Below, piece by piece: positions 23,265-32,341 of a stretch of DNA of 64,000 nucleotides (position 1 is the first letter of the stretch; every line of letters begins with the position of its first letter). The notes below the pieces were generated by a model, which was given only the letters and a program-made list of their open reading frames with translations, did no database searches and had not been told where the DNA came from. The stretch lies in contig NZ_KQ948426.1 of assembly GCF_001514065.1 (NCBI RefSeq), positions 372,001 to 436,000 on the forward strand. The letters run 5' to 3'. A program made the position numbers and the translations under genes. The DNA is from Streptomyces antibioticus (GTDB taxonomy: Bacteria; Actinomycetota; Actinomycetes; Streptomycetales; Streptomycetaceae).

Positions 23265-24263
23265 GTGCACCAGTCCATCACGGGGGAAACCGACGTACGC
23301 GCTGTGCCGGACAAGCCAGGAGGCAGGCGGGCCGGGGCCTGGCTCGGGGGGCTGCTGTTCGCCGTCGTGAGCGTCGTCGTCGGCTGCCGTACGGCCGACA
23401 CGGACGGCATCACGCCCGTGCCCCAGCTGCTGGCCTTCCTGCCGTGGCTGCTGGTGCCGACGGGGGCGGGGCTGCTGCTCGCGCTGCTGTCCCGGTGGTG
23501 GGTGGGCCTGGTCTGGGGGGTGGCCCTGCTCGGCCTGCTGGCGTGGTTCATCGAGCCGTACGGCAAGAGCGACGAGCCGAGTGGCAAGGTCCTCGCCTCG
23601 CTCCGCGTCCTGACCTCGAACGTCGAGTTCGGGCGCGGTACGGGGGCGCTGGTGGACGTGGTGCGCCGGGAGAAGCCCGATCTCGTGTTCGTCCAGGAGT
23701 GCGAGTACAGCTGCGAGGCGGAGCTGAAGCGGACCCTCGGCGTCGCCTACCCGAACCGGCAGAGCGTGCCGGGCGCGGGCTCCGAGGGCTCGGTGATCCT
23801 CAGCCGCCACCGGCTCACGGCCGCCGACCCGCTCGCGGGCACGATGGGGATGCCGGGCGCGCTGGCGGACGTCGACGGCCGGACCGTACGGCTCCAGCTC
23901 GCGCACCCCATGCCGCCCCTGCCCGGCCAGGTGGACGTGTGGAAGCGGGAACTGGGCACGCTCCGCGACTTCGCCGCCCGGCACCGCGGCGCACCACTGC
24001 TCGTGGCCGGTGACTTCAACGCCTCCCAGGACCACGCGGCCTTCCGGCACATCCTCGACGCCGGTCTCCGGGACGCCGCCCGGCTGGCCGGCTCCGACCG
24101 CACCCCGAGCTGGCCCGCCCGCACCGCCCCGACGCTGGGCGCCCAGATCGACCACGTGCTCGTGTCGGCCGGCTTCTCCTGCGAGAAGGCCCGCTTCCTG
24201 GACCTGGCCGACACCGACCACCGGGCACTGCTGGTCGAACTGGACCTGCACCAGGGCGGATGA
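23265..24263 (+). CDS. Membrane-anchored endonuclease/exonuclease/phosphatase family protein
   Basis: Up to 332 aa. Three N-terminal transmembrane helices (AWLGGLLFAVVSVVV, LLAFLPWLLVPTGAGLLLAL, WWVGLVWGVALLGLLAWFI) precede an EEP-fold catalytic domain, probably extracellular. Signatures: LRVLTSNVEFG, LVFVQECEYS (metal Glu), LLVAGDFNASQDH, QIDHVLVSA and the final DTDHRALLVEL (catalytic Asp/His). It may cleave DNA or a phosphodiester of a lipid or polymer. The start is uncertain: GTG 23265 or GTG 23304, neither with a strong ribosome-binding site. It is 10 bases after the hydrolase and likely in the same operon. Confidence 0.87.
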   Translation: MHQSITGETDVRAVPDKPGGRRAGAWLGGLLFAVVSVVVGCRTADTDGITPVPQLLAFLPWLLVPTGAGLLLALLSRWWVGLVWGVALLGLLAWFIEPYGKSDEPSGKVLASLRVLTSNVEFGRGTGALVDVVRREKPDLVFVQECEYSCEAELKRTLGVAYPNRQSVPGAGSEGSVILSRHRLTAADPLAGTMGMPGALADVDGRTVRLQLAHPMPPLPGQVDVWKRELGTLRDFAARHRGAPLLVAGDFNASQDHAAFRHILDAGLRDAARLAGSDRTPSWPARTAPTLGAQIDHVLVSAGFSCEKARFLDLADTDHRALLVELDLHQGG

Positions 24264-24300
24264 CGTGCAATAGGCCCATGTGACGTGTAATAGGCCCATG
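24261..24300. repeat. 20-bp tandem duplication spanning the FUSC start codon
   Basis: TGACGTGCAATAGGCCCATG (24261-24280) and TGACGTGTAATAGGCCCATG (24281-24300) are adjacent copies with one mismatch. The first copy supplies the stop codon of the upstream gene and an ATG followed at once by TGA; the second supplies the functional ATG at 24298. It looks like a recent slippage duplication that moved the start codon. Confidence 0.8.
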
Positions 24301-26235
24301 TCCAGAGAGTTCCCCATCGGCCTCACCCCTCCCGACTGGCTGGTCAGGAACCTCCGGTCCCAGCCCGCCCCGGTCCCCTGGGCGGCCGTGGCCCGCGCCG
24401 CGATCGCGATGACCCTGCCGCTGGCGATCGGTCTCGCCGTCGGCAACGTGGAGTACGGCGCGCTGGCCTCGATGGGCGCCCTGTCCGGCGTCATCGGCGA
24501 CACCGCGGACGCGTACCGCATGCGCATCCTCAACATCGCGATCCCGCAGCTGTTCGGAGCGGTGGGCGTGACGATCGGGTCGCTGGTGTTCGGCCAGGGC
24601 TGGCTGGCCGTGGCCGTGGTCACGACAGTGGCCCTCGTCTCGGGCATGATCTCGACGATCGGCGCGGTGGCGTCGGTGTCCGGGCTGCTGCTGCTCCTCA
24701 ACACCGTGGTGGGAGCCGGTCTTCCGATGCCGGGCGCGTGGTGGCTGGCGCCGCTGCTGATGAGCGGTGGCGGGCTGCTGGTGCTGGGCTTGGCGCTGCT
24801 GGCCTGGCCGTTGCGCTCCGGGGTGCCGGAACGCGCGGCGGTGGCGGGCACGTACCGCACGGTCGCGACGCTGATGGCGGCCTGCGGGGCGGAGGCCTAC
24901 GACGAGGCCCGCCACACCGTCACCCAGTCCCTGAACCAGTCGTACGACCTCATCCTGGCCCGCCGCACCCGCCACCACGGCCGCAGCCCCGACCTCACCC
25001 GTCTCCTCGCCCAGTTGAACGCCATCACCCCCGTCGTCGAGGCGGCTCCCGCGGCCCACCTCACCGGTGAGCCGCTGCCGCCAGCGGTCACCGAGGCGGT
25101 GCGCCACCTCGCGGAGGCGGTGGAGACGGGCTACACGGGCCCGATAGCCCTGAACCTGCCCGTCCCCACCTCGGAGACGACCCGGGCGGTGGACCACGCC
25201 CTGCGCCACGCGGCGGAGGTCGTCCGCACCCCGGACGTCGACCCCGGCGGCATCGACGACCGCCTCGGCCGCCCGGCCGCACTGCGCATCCGCGCCGCGC
25301 GGGCGACCCGCAACGTGGCACTGTCCGCGGCCTCCTGGCGCTACGGCCTGCGCCTGGCCCTGTGCATCGGAGTGGCCCAGGTCCTCGTCTCGATCCTCCC
25401 GGTGCCGCGCTCGTACTGGGTGGCCCTGACCATCACCTTCGTCCTGAAGCCGGACTTCGGCTCGGTGTTCTCCCGCGCCCTGCTCCGCGCGCTCGGCACG
25501 GTGGCGGGCCTGGTGATCGCGGCGGCGGTCCTGGCGGAGGTGCCGCGCGGCTGGTGGGACGTCCCGGTGATGCTGGTCCTGGCCCCCCTGATCCCGGCCC
25601 TCACCCCGCGGGGCTACGGCTACCAGACGGCCGCGATCACCCCGGTCATCCTGCTCCTCTCGGACATCCTCAACCACCAGGGCACCGCCCTCCTGGTGCC
25701 CCGCCTCCTGGACTCCCTGATGGGCTGCGGCATCGCCCTGGTCGCGGGCTATCTGCTCTGGCCGGAGAGCTGGCACACGCGCGTCGGCGACCGTCTGGCG
25801 AAGGCCGTGGACGACACGGCGGCGTATGTGGAGTCGGCGTTCGGAGGCGACCCCACCGACCCCCCGGCCCGCGCCCGGACGCGCCGCCGCCTCTACCGCG
25901 ACCTGTCGGTCATCCGCACCGAGTTCCAGCGCGCCCTCACCGAACCCCCGCCCACCGGCAGCCGGGCCGCCGCCTGGTGGCCGCTGGTGGTGGCGGTGGA
26001 GCGGATCGTCGACGCGACGACGGCGGCCCGCGTCCGCACCAAGCACGGCGCCCCGCCGCCCTCGGAGGCGGAGGTCACCCAAGTGGTCATGCAACTGCGT
26101 GAGTTGGCGGAGGGCGTACGCAAGGCCGAGACCCTGTACGCGGTCCGCACCGACCTCACCGGACCGTCGGGCAGCGTCCTGGAGCCGCTGCGGCAGGAGG
26201 TCGCGGCGGCTCGCGCGATCGCCTCACCCCGGTGA
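24298..26235 (+). CDS. FUSC-family (aromatic acid exporter-like) membrane protein
   Basis: 645-aa integral membrane protein with two membrane blocks, about residues 30-165 (LPLAIGLAVGNVEYGALASM, LFGAVGVTIGSLVFG) and 340-480 (YGLRLALCIGVAQVLVSILP, YWVALTITFVLKPDFGSVFS, SLMGCGIALVAGYLLWP). The phrase PRSYWVALTITFVLKPDFGS with RALGTVAGL is typical of FUSC/YccS-like proteins. It probably exports aromatic or amphipathic acids. ATG 24298 lies in the second copy of a 20-bp tandem repeat; an in-frame GTG at 24280 would add six residues. Confidence 0.9.
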   Translation: MSREFPIGLTPPDWLVRNLRSQPAPVPWAAVARAAIAMTLPLAIGLAVGNVEYGALASMGALSGVIGDTADAYRMRILNIAIPQLFGAVGVTIGSLVFGQGWLAVAVVTTVALVSGMISTIGAVASVSGLLLLLNTVVGAGLPMPGAWWLAPLLMSGGGLLVLGLALLAWPLRSGVPERAAVAGTYRTVATLMAACGAEAYDEARHTVTQSLNQSYDLILARRTRHHGRSPDLTRLLAQLNAITPVVEAAPAAHLTGEPLPPAVTEAVRHLAEAVETGYTGPIALNLPVPTSETTRAVDHALRHAAEVVRTPDVDPGGIDDRLGRPAALRIRAARATRNVALSAASWRYGLRLALCIGVAQVLVSILPVPRSYWVALTITFVLKPDFGSVFSRALLRALGTVAGLVIAAAVLAEVPRGWWDVPVMLVLAPLIPALTPRGYGYQTAAITPVILLLSDILNHQGTALLVPRLLDSLMGCGIALVAGYLLWPESWHTRVGDRLAKAVDDTAAYVESAFGGDPTDPPARARTRRRLYRDLSVIRTEFQRALTEPPPTGSRAAAWWPLVVAVERIVDATTAARVRTKHGAPPPSEAEVTQVVMQLRELAEGVRKAETLYAVRTDLTGPSGSVLEPLRQEVAAARAIASPR

Positions 26236-26276
26236 CACGGGCCCGGTGACACGGGAGGCACCCGGGTGAGGCGATC
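26217..26276. terminator. Long-arm hairpin with internal tandem repeat, bidirectional terminator
   Basis: GATCGCCTCACCC (26217-26229) pairs with GGGTGAGGCGATC (26264-26276). The loop carries CCCGGTGACACGGG twice in tandem. The hairpin starts inside the FUSC 3' end and lies between the convergent FUSC and PhoX genes. Confidence 0.7.
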
Positions 26277-26282
26277 GGCGGC

Positions 26283-28379
26283 TCAGACGCCGATGTCCGC
26301 GCCGTCCTTGCGCCACACGGCCACGACCGCCGGGCGCACGATCTTCCCCGGGCCGTCGGGCCAGGTGCTGGCCGGGTTCTCCACGGTCGCGCCGGTGATC
26401 TCGCCCGGGTGCTGGACGGCGACCAGGACGCGGCGGTCCTGGATGACCGGCCCGCAGGTCTCCGCGCCGGTGGGCATGGTCAGGAACTGCTTCAGCTCCC
26501 CGCGCCGGTCGCCCTTGGTGGCGACGCCGAACAGGCCGTCATGCGAACCGAGCTGGTTGCCGTCGGTGGAGATCCAGAGGTTGCCGTACGGGTCGAAGGC
26601 CACGTTGTCCGGGCAGGAGATCGGGCTGACCCGGTCCTTCGGGAACCCGGCGAAGTAGGTGGCCGGGTCGGCCGGGTCGCCCGCGACCAGGAACAGGGAC
26701 CAGGCGAACCGCTTGCTCTCCGGCCGGTTCCAGCGCTCGGTCAGCTCCAGGATGTGCCCGTGCTTGTTGGCGTTGCGCGGGTTGGCCTCGTCGGCCGGGG
26801 CATTGCTGCCGACACCGCGGTTGGTGTTGTTGGTGAGGGCGACGTAGACCTTGCCGGAGACCGGGTTGGGCTGGATGTCCTCGGGCCGGTCCATCTTCGT
26901 GGCGCCGGCCTTGTCCCCGGCGAGCCGCGTGAAGACGAACACCTCCTCGGCCGTCATCCCCTCGACGTGCGAGACGGCACCGTCGCTGGTCGCGGTGGCG
27001 AGCGGAATCCACTCACCACTGCCGTCGAACTCGCCGTCGGCCGGAAGCTTGCCGGTGCCGTCGATCTCGATGGCGGGGGAGTCACCGGTGAGCTTGGCGA
27101 CGTAGAGGGTCCCCTCGTCGAGAAGCGAGAGATTGTGCTCGCGAACGGCGCGCGAGGCCCCCTTCTTCATCCTCTTGCTGCTGACGAACTTGTAGAAGTA
27201 GTCGAAGCGCTCGTCGTCACCGGAGTAGACGACCGGACGCCCGTCCGAGGTCAGCCGCACGGTCGCGGCCTCGTGCTTGAAGCGGCCGAGGGCGGTGTGC
27301 TTGCGCGGCGTGGAGGTCGGATCGTACGGATCGAACTCCACGACGTACCCGAACCGATGCACCTCGTTCGGCTCCTGGGCGACGTCGAACCGCTTGTCGA
27401 ACCGCTCCCACTTGCGCTCGCTGGCGCCGGTGCCGATGCCGTACCGCTTGTCGGTGGCGCGGCTGCTGTTGGCGAAGTACTGGTTGAAGTTCTCCTCGCC
27501 GTGCAGCGTGGTGCCCCAGGGGGTGGTGCCACCGGAGCAGTTGTTGAGCGTGCCGAGGACCTTGGTGCCGGTCGGGTCGGCGGAGGTCTTCAGCAGGTCC
27601 GACCCGGCGGCGGGCCCGGTGAGCCGGAACTCGGTGGTGGCGGTGACGCGCCGGTTGAGCGGATGCCGAGGCACGGCGCTGAGCTTCCCGCTCTTCCGAT
27701 CCTCCTCCACCACGACAGCCGACAGCCCATGCGCGGCCCAGGCGACCTCGACCTGCTCACGGGTGGGGTTGGCGGGGTCGTACCCACGGAACATGAGCAC
27801 TTCGTCGGTGTACTCGTGATTCGCGACCAGGAGCTGCCTGCCGTGGCCGAGCGGGAGCAGGGCGAGGAAGTCGTTGTTGTACCCGAACTGGCCGGCCTGC
27901 GCGGCGGCCGTCTGCCGCTCCGGGTCGAAGGCGGGCGCGCCGCGCAGGATGGGCTCGCCCCAGCGGATGACGACGTTCTGCGCGTAGCCGTCGGGGACGG
28001 TCACGGCGTCGGTGGTGTTGGGGGCGACGGGGGTGTAGCGCAGCCCGCGGGCGGCTTTGCTGGAGGGCTTGTACGAGGTGGTCGGCGCCGTAGCGGTCGC
28101 GGCGTGGGCCTGCGGGGCGGCAGCGACGGTCGCGCCGGCCGCGGCGGCCACGGTGACGACGGCGGCGGTCCGCATCAGGGAACGGCGGCTGAGGGCACTG
28201 GCGATGACGTCACCGACGTACTCGTTGCCGCTGGTGTTGGGCACCTCGTGGAAACAGGCGTTGCCGCACCGGTAGAGGCAGGTCATGGCGGAACGGCCGC
28301 CCTGATGTCCGTCGGACGACGACGGCGTACTGATCAACGGCAGCGGTATGCGCACTTTGTAATCCCCTTGCTTCCCCAT
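26283..28379 (-). CDS. phoX: PhoX-family alkaline phosphatase, TAT-exported
   Basis: 698-aa secreted phosphatase of the PhoX (DUF839) family, releasing phosphate from organic esters; characterised PhoX enzymes use Ca and Fe. A twin-arginine signal lies unusually far in: SRRSLMRTAAVVTVAAAAGA at about residues 64-83, ending PQAHA. A 60-residue N-terminal extension contains CLYRCGNACFHE. Mature motifs include LVANHEYTDEVLMFRGYD, NNCSGGTTPWGTTLHGEENF, MDRPEDIQPNP and SCPDNVAFDPYGNLWISTDG. ATG 28379 has GGGGAG upstream. A PHO box at 28441-28462 indicates PhoP control under phosphate limitation. Confidence 0.93.
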   Translation of the reverse strand: MGKQGDYKVRIPLPLISTPSSSDGHQGGRSAMTCLYRCGNACFHEVPNTSGNEYVGDVIASALSRRSLMRTAAVVTVAAAAGATVAAAPQAHAATATAPTTSYKPSSKAARGLRYTPVAPNTTDAVTVPDGYAQNVVIRWGEPILRGAPAFDPERQTAAAQAGQFGYNNDFLALLPLGHGRQLLVANHEYTDEVLMFRGYDPANPTREQVEVAWAAHGLSAVVVEEDRKSGKLSAVPRHPLNRRVTATTEFRLTGPAAGSDLLKTSADPTGTKVLGTLNNCSGGTTPWGTTLHGEENFNQYFANSSRATDKRYGIGTGASERKWERFDKRFDVAQEPNEVHRFGYVVEFDPYDPTSTPRKHTALGRFKHEAATVRLTSDGRPVVYSGDDERFDYFYKFVSSKRMKKGASRAVREHNLSLLDEGTLYVAKLTGDSPAIEIDGTGKLPADGEFDGSGEWIPLATATSDGAVSHVEGMTAEEVFVFTRLAGDKAGATKMDRPEDIQPNPVSGKVYVALTNNTNRGVGSNAPADEANPRNANKHGHILELTERWNRPESKRFAWSLFLVAGDPADPATYFAGFPKDRVSPISCPDNVAFDPYGNLWISTDGNQLGSHDGLFGVATKGDRRGELKQFLTMPTGAETCGPVIQDRRVLVAVQHPGEITGATVENPASTWPDGPGKIVRPAVVAVWRKDGADIGV

Positions 28380-28440
28380 GGACTCCCCTTTTGAATCCGC
28401 GCCACGGACGCTAAGGGCCGGTTGGTGCGGGAGCGGGGAC

Positions 28441-28462
28441 TCGCGATGAACGCGCGGTGAAG
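28441..28462 (-). promoter_or_regulatory. PHO box (two 11-bp direct repeat units) upstream of phoX
   Basis: Reading leftward, CTTCACCGCGC is followed immediately by GTTCATCGCGA. These match the Streptomyces PhoP direct-repeat-unit consensus (GTTCACC plus four bases) at six and six of seven core positions. The box lies 61 bases upstream of the phoX start; a TAGCGT hexamer downstream is a possible -10. Confidence 0.75.
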
Positions 28463-28661
28463 GCGGGGTAGCGGGGTGGGAGTTGGGGGTGGCTTGCGGG
28501 CGGCTTGCGGGCGGCTTGCGCGGTAAGACCGAATACGGCCCTTGACGGGAGCGGCTTCCGATGCCCTCCCCGGCCCAAGATCCCCCTCCAGGGCCGCTAA
28601 CCTTACGTGTCCGTCCTGGCCAGGGATTGACGGGCATCAACTCATGCGAAGGGTTGCGCAC

Positions 28662-30413
28662 ATGGGCATTCTCACTCTCCTGCGGAACGCGTTCGGCCGC
28701 TCACGCAAGGGGCGTACCGGCGAGGCAGAGGGTGCGGAGGGGACGCAGCCGACGGTTCCCTCCCCTTCGCCGGAGCCGGTGCCTGCGGCGCCTGAGCCGG
28801 AGGCCAAGGCCGAGGTTCCGGAGCCGCGTACGTCGACGTCCCTGTCGACCAAGGACGAGCACGATCTGGTGGCAGCGGCGTTCGACAACGTGACGGTGCC
28901 TCGGCAGACGTCGGGGGTTGAGGGGGCTGAGGCTGAGGTTGAGCCGGTTGCTGAGGCGCCGGTGACTGAGGCTGAGCCGGTGGCTGAGACGCCGGTGGTC
29001 GAGGCTGAGGCTGAGCCGGTGACCGAGACGCCGGTGACTGAGGCTGAGGCTGAGCCGGTGCTAGAGGATGCCGAGCCTGAGACGGTGGCCGCTGCCGAGG
29101 CCGAGACTGCTCCCGAGGCGGCTGCTTCCGAGGCTGAGCCTGTCGTCGAGGCAGAGTCCGTTGCCGAGGAGGCGGCTGAGGCTGCGCCCGCTCCCGCGCC
29201 GGAGGCTGCTGAGGAGAGCGCCCCCGTCGAGGAGCCGGTCGCGGAGGAGCCCACCCCGGAGCCGGTCACGGAGCCCGAACCCGAGGCTGCGCCCGTGGCC
29301 GAGACTGCCGCTGCCGAAGCGCCGGCGGCCGTAGAGAAGCCGACCGCAGAAGAGACGCCCGCCGTCGAGGAGTCGGAGCCGGTCGCCGAGCCCACTCCCG
29401 AGCCGGTCGCCGAGCCCACTCCCGAGCCCGAGGCCGCCGCCGAGCCGCAGCCGGAGACCAAGCCTGAGCCCACCCCGGAGCCGATCGCCGAGGTCGACCC
29501 GGAGCCGGAGAGCGAGCCCGAGGCCGCCGCCGAAAGCACCCCGGAGCCCGAGGCCACCGCCGACACCGCCCCGGAACCCGCAGCCGCCCCCGAGGCCGAG
29601 CCCACCCCCGAAACCGCTCCCGAAACCGCTCCCGAAACCGCCCCCACTCCCCTCGCCGCAGCCGCCGACGGCGAGTCCGCCCCGCAGGGGCCACCCGCAG
29701 ACGACATCGAAACCGTCACGGGTGGTGCGGGTGGGAACACCGTCGGCGCCGACGGCGAAGCCGAGGCGGCGTTCGGTGACGGCGCCGCCGCCCTCGCCCT
29801 GGCCAAGGCCGGCCTCACCACCGCCCGCGCAAAGACCTACCTCGTCCTCGACCGCTCCGCGAGCATGCGCCCGTACTACAAGGACGGCTCCGCCCAGGCC
29901 CTCGCCGACCAGACCCTCGCCCTCGCCACCCACCTCACCCCGGACACCGAGGGCACTGAGGGCACCCCCTCCGTCCACGTCGTCTTCTTCTCCACCGAGG
30001 TCGACGGCACCCTCGACCTCACCCCGGCCTCCCCCAAGGACGCCATCGACGAGGCGCACGCCGGCCTCGGCCGCATGGGCCGTACCAGCTACCACGCCGC
30101 CGTGGAAGCCGTACTCGCCCACTACGACAAGACGACCACCCCCGGCGAGAACACCCCCGCCCTCGTCGTCTTCCAGACCGACGGCGCCCCGGACGCGAAG
30201 ACCCCCGCCACCCAGGCCCTGACCGAGGCGGCGAAGTCCCACCCGTCCGTCTTCTTCTCCTTCGTCGCGTTCGGCGAGCACGAGAACAAGGCCTTCGACT
30301 ACCTCCGCAAGCTGAAGACCGACAACACGGCCTTCTTCCACGCGGGCCCCACCCCGAAGGAGCTCACGGACGCGGAGCTCTACGACGGCGTACTGATCGA
30401 CTGGCGCCCGTAA
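28662..30413 (+). CDS. vWA-domain (TerF/TerY-like) protein with long Glu/Pro/Ala repeat region
   Basis: 583-aa cytoplasmic protein. A short basic N terminus ([17 protein letters not shown]) leads into about 300 residues of low complexity built from [13 protein letters not shown] and PEPEA-type units, then a von Willebrand A domain at about 390-583. The MIDAS motif is [20 protein letters not shown], with [12 protein letters not shown] and [10 protein letters not shown] supplying the other metal contacts. The vWA region matches the class in tellurium-resistance-associated proteins of Streptomyces. The acidic repeat region is probably disordered. A perfect ribosome-binding site is lacking (GAAGGG), but the M-G-I-L start is well placed. 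Confidence 0.85.
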   Translation: MGILTLLRNAFGRSRKGRTGEAEGAEGTQPTVPSPSPEPVPAAPEPEAKAEVPEPRTSTSLSTKDEHDLVAAAFDNVTVPRQTSGVEGAEAEVEPVAEAPVTEAEPVAETPVVEAEAEPVTETPVTEAEAEPVLEDAEPETVAAAEAETAPEAAASEAEPVVEAESVAEEAAEAAPAPAPEAAEESAPVEEPVAEEPTPEPVTEPEPEAAPVAETAAAEAPAAVEKPTAEETPAVEESEPVAEPTPEPVAEPTPEPEAAAEPQPETKPEPTPEPIAEVDPEPESEPEAAAESTPEPEATADTAPEPAAAPEAEPTPETAPETAPETAPTPLAAAADGESAPQGPPADDIETVTGGAGGNTVGADGEAEAAFGDGAAALALAKAGLTTARAKTYLVLDRSASMRPYYKDGSAQALADQTLALATHLTPDTEGTEGTPSVHVVFFSTEVDGTLDLTPASPKDAIDEAHAGLGRMGRTSYHAAVEAVLAHYDKTTTPGENTPALVVFQTDGAPDAKTPATQALTEAAKSHPSVFFSFVAFGEHENKAFDYLRKLKTDNTAFFHAGPTPKELTDAELYDGVLIDWRP

Positions 30414-30439
30414 CCGCACCCCTGACCCAAGACACCCGG

Positions 30440-30477
30440 CCGCCCGCCTTCCACCCTGCAATACGGAAAGCGGGCGG
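30440..30477. terminator. Terminator after the vWA gene
   Basis: CCGCCCGC at 30440-30447 pairs with GCGGGCGG at 30470-30477, extended inward by TTCC/GGAA after one mismatch. It separates the vWA gene from metG. Confidence 0.7.
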
Positions 30478-30546
30478 TCCCCCCATGTCGGCTACGATTT
30501 CTTGGTTCGTAAAGCATCACGAAATCCGACCTGGGAGCAGCCCCCG

Positions 30547-32265
30547 ATGGCTCGACACCTCATCACCAGCGCCCTTCCCTACATCAACGGGATCAAGCAC
30601 CTGGGCAACATGGTGGGGTCCATGCTCCCGGCGGACGTGTACTCCCGGTACCTCCGCCAGCGCGGCCACGACGTCCTCTACATCTGCGCCACCGACGAGC
30701 ACGGCACCCCGGCGGAGCTCGCCGCGAAGGAGGCCGGCCTCAGCGTCGCCGACTTCTGCGCCCAGGCCCACGACGCCCAGAAGGCGGTCTACGACGGCTT
30801 CGCGCTGGCCTTCGACTACTTCGGCCGCAGCTCCTCCCAGCAGAACGTCGAGATCACCCAGCACTTCGCCCGCCGCCTCAACGAGAACGGCTTCATCGAA
30901 GAGCGGGCGATCCGCCAGGTGTACTCCCCCACCGACGGCCGCTTCCTCCCGGACCGCTACGTCGAGGGCACCTGCCCCCACTGCGGCTACGACAAGGCCC
31001 GCGGCGACCAGTGCGAGAACTGCACCCGCGTCCTGGACCCGACCGACCTGATCAACCCGCGCTCGGCGATCTCCGGCTCCACCGACCTGGAGGTCCGCGA
31101 GACCAAGCACCTCTTCCTCCTCCAGTCCAAGCTCCAGCACGAGGTGGAGGAGTGGGTGGCCGCCCACGAGGCCGAGTGGCCCCAGCTCGCCTCCTCCATC
31201 GCCCGCAAGTGGCTGACCGAGGGCCTGCACGACCGCGCGATCACCCGTGACCTGGACTGGGGCGTCCCCGTCCCGGCGGACACCTGGCCGGAGCTCGCGG
31301 CCGAGGGCAAGGTCTTCTACGTCTGGTTCGACGCCCCGATCGAGTACATCGGCGCGACGAAGGAGTGGGCGGACGAGGACCCGTCGACGCGCGACTGGAA
31401 GTCGTGGTGGTACGAGTCGGACGAGACGGTCCGCTACACGGAGTTCATGGCGAAGGACAACGTCCCGTTCCACACGGTGATGTTCCCGGCGACGGAGCTC
31501 GGCGTCAGGGAACCCTGGAAGAAGGTCGACTACGTCAAGGCCTTCAACTGGCTGACGTACTACGGCGGAAAGTTCTCCACGTCCCAGAAGCGAGGCGTCT
31601 TCACCGACCAGGCCCTCGACATCCTCCCCGCCGACTACTGGCGCTACTTCCTCATCGCGAACGCCCCCGAGTCCGACGACTCGTCCTTCACGTGGGAGCA
31701 CTTCACCGCCACGGTGAACAAGGACCTCGCCGACACCCTCGGCAACTTCGTCAACCGCGTCCTGTCCTTCTCCCGCAAGCGCTTCGGCGACGACGTCCCC
31801 GACGGCGGCACGCCGGGCGAGGCGGAGGCGAAGCTGGGCGAGGAGATCGCCCGCCTGCTCGCCGAGTACGAGACCCAGATGGAGGCCCTCCAGTTCCGCA
31901 AGGCGGCGGCCGCCCTGCGCGCCCTGTGGTCGGCCGGCAACTCCTACCTGGAGGAGAAGGCCCCCTGGCTGGAGATCAAGACCGACAAGGACGGCGCGGC
32001 CCTCACCCTCCGCACGGCGATGAACCTGATCCACCTCTACGCGGTGGTCTCGGAGCCGTTCATCCCCGCGACCTCCGCCGCGATGCGCCAGGCCTTCGCG
32101 CTCAAGGACGACACCGCCACCTGGATCAGCGAGGCCGAGGCGAAGTCCCTGACCTCCGTCCCGGCCGGCACCCCCTTCACCGTCCCGCCGGTCCTCTTCG
32201 CCAAGCTCACGGACGAGGACCTGGAGACGTACAAGGAGCGCTTCGGCGGCGAGCCTGCCGCGTAG
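30547..32265 (+). CDS. metG: Methionyl-tRNA synthetase
   Basis: 572-aa class I synthetase charging tRNA-Met and initiator tRNA. The HIGH-type signature is [13 protein letters not shown] near the N terminus, the connective peptide has paired zinc-knuckle cysteines ([17 protein letters not shown]), and the KMSKS loop is KFSTSQKRG. The [15 protein letters not shown] block and C-terminal anticodon-binding helices ([15 protein letters not shown]) are intact, so this is the housekeeping enzyme. GGGAGCA precedes ATG 30547, and TACGAT at 30493-30498 is a possible -10. A divergent MetRS-like enzyme in the biosynthetic cluster (39233) lacks this conservation. Confidence 0.97.
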   Translation: MARHLITSALPYINGIKHLGNMVGSMLPADVYSRYLRQRGHDVLYICATDEHGTPAELAAKEAGLSVADFCAQAHDAQKAVYDGFALAFDYFGRSSSQQNVEITQHFARRLNENGFIEERAIRQVYSPTDGRFLPDRYVEGTCPHCGYDKARGDQCENCTRVLDPTDLINPRSAISGSTDLEVRETKHLFLLQSKLQHEVEEWVAAHEAEWPQLASSIARKWLTEGLHDRAITRDLDWGVPVPADTWPELAAEGKVFYVWFDAPIEYIGATKEWADEDPSTRDWKSWWYESDETVRYTEFMAKDNVPFHTVMFPATELGVREPWKKVDYVKAFNWLTYYGGKFSTSQKRGVFTDQALDILPADYWRYFLIANAPESDDSSFTWEHFTATVNKDLADTLGNFVNRVLSFSRKRFGDDVPDGGTPGEAEAKLGEEIARLLAEYETQMEALQFRKAAAALRALWSAGNSYLEEKAPWLEIKTDKDGAALTLRTAMNLIHLYAVVSEPFIPATSAAMRQAFALKDDTATWISEAEAKSLTSVPAGTPFTVPPVLFAKLTDEDLETYKERFGGEPAA

Positions 32266-32278
32266 GGCGGGCGAGACC

Positions 32279-32326
32279 CGAGGTTAGGTAGATAGAATCT
32301 ACATAGATTGAATCTACCTAACCTCG
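32279..32326. promoter_or_regulatory. Large AT-rich inverted repeat containing two 13-bp palindromes; operator of the DUF234 ATPase gene
   Basis: CGAGGTTAGGTAGAT (32279-32293) is perfectly inverted as ATCTACCTAACCTCG (32312-32326). Inside are two tandem near-palindromes, TAGATAGAATCTA (32289-32301) and TAGATTGAATCTA (32304-32316), with a 15-bp period. The element is strongly AT-rich against its surroundings and ends 16 bases before the start codon at 32342. It may also act as a terminator for metG. Confidence 0.7.
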
Positions 32327-32341
32327 GGGAGCTGCCGAACG

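Noticed and set aside
28900..29680. Dense short DNA repeats, considered as a CRISPR array or minisatellite
   Set aside because: Units are irregular, lack spacers and stay in frame with a protein low-complexity region. No CRISPR array or cas gene is seen anywhere in the window.
29061..30461. Minus-strand Gly/Leu-rich open frame opposite the vWA gene
   Set aside because: Its apparent repeats are the reverse complement of the Glu/Pro/Ala codon repeats of the plus-strand gene.
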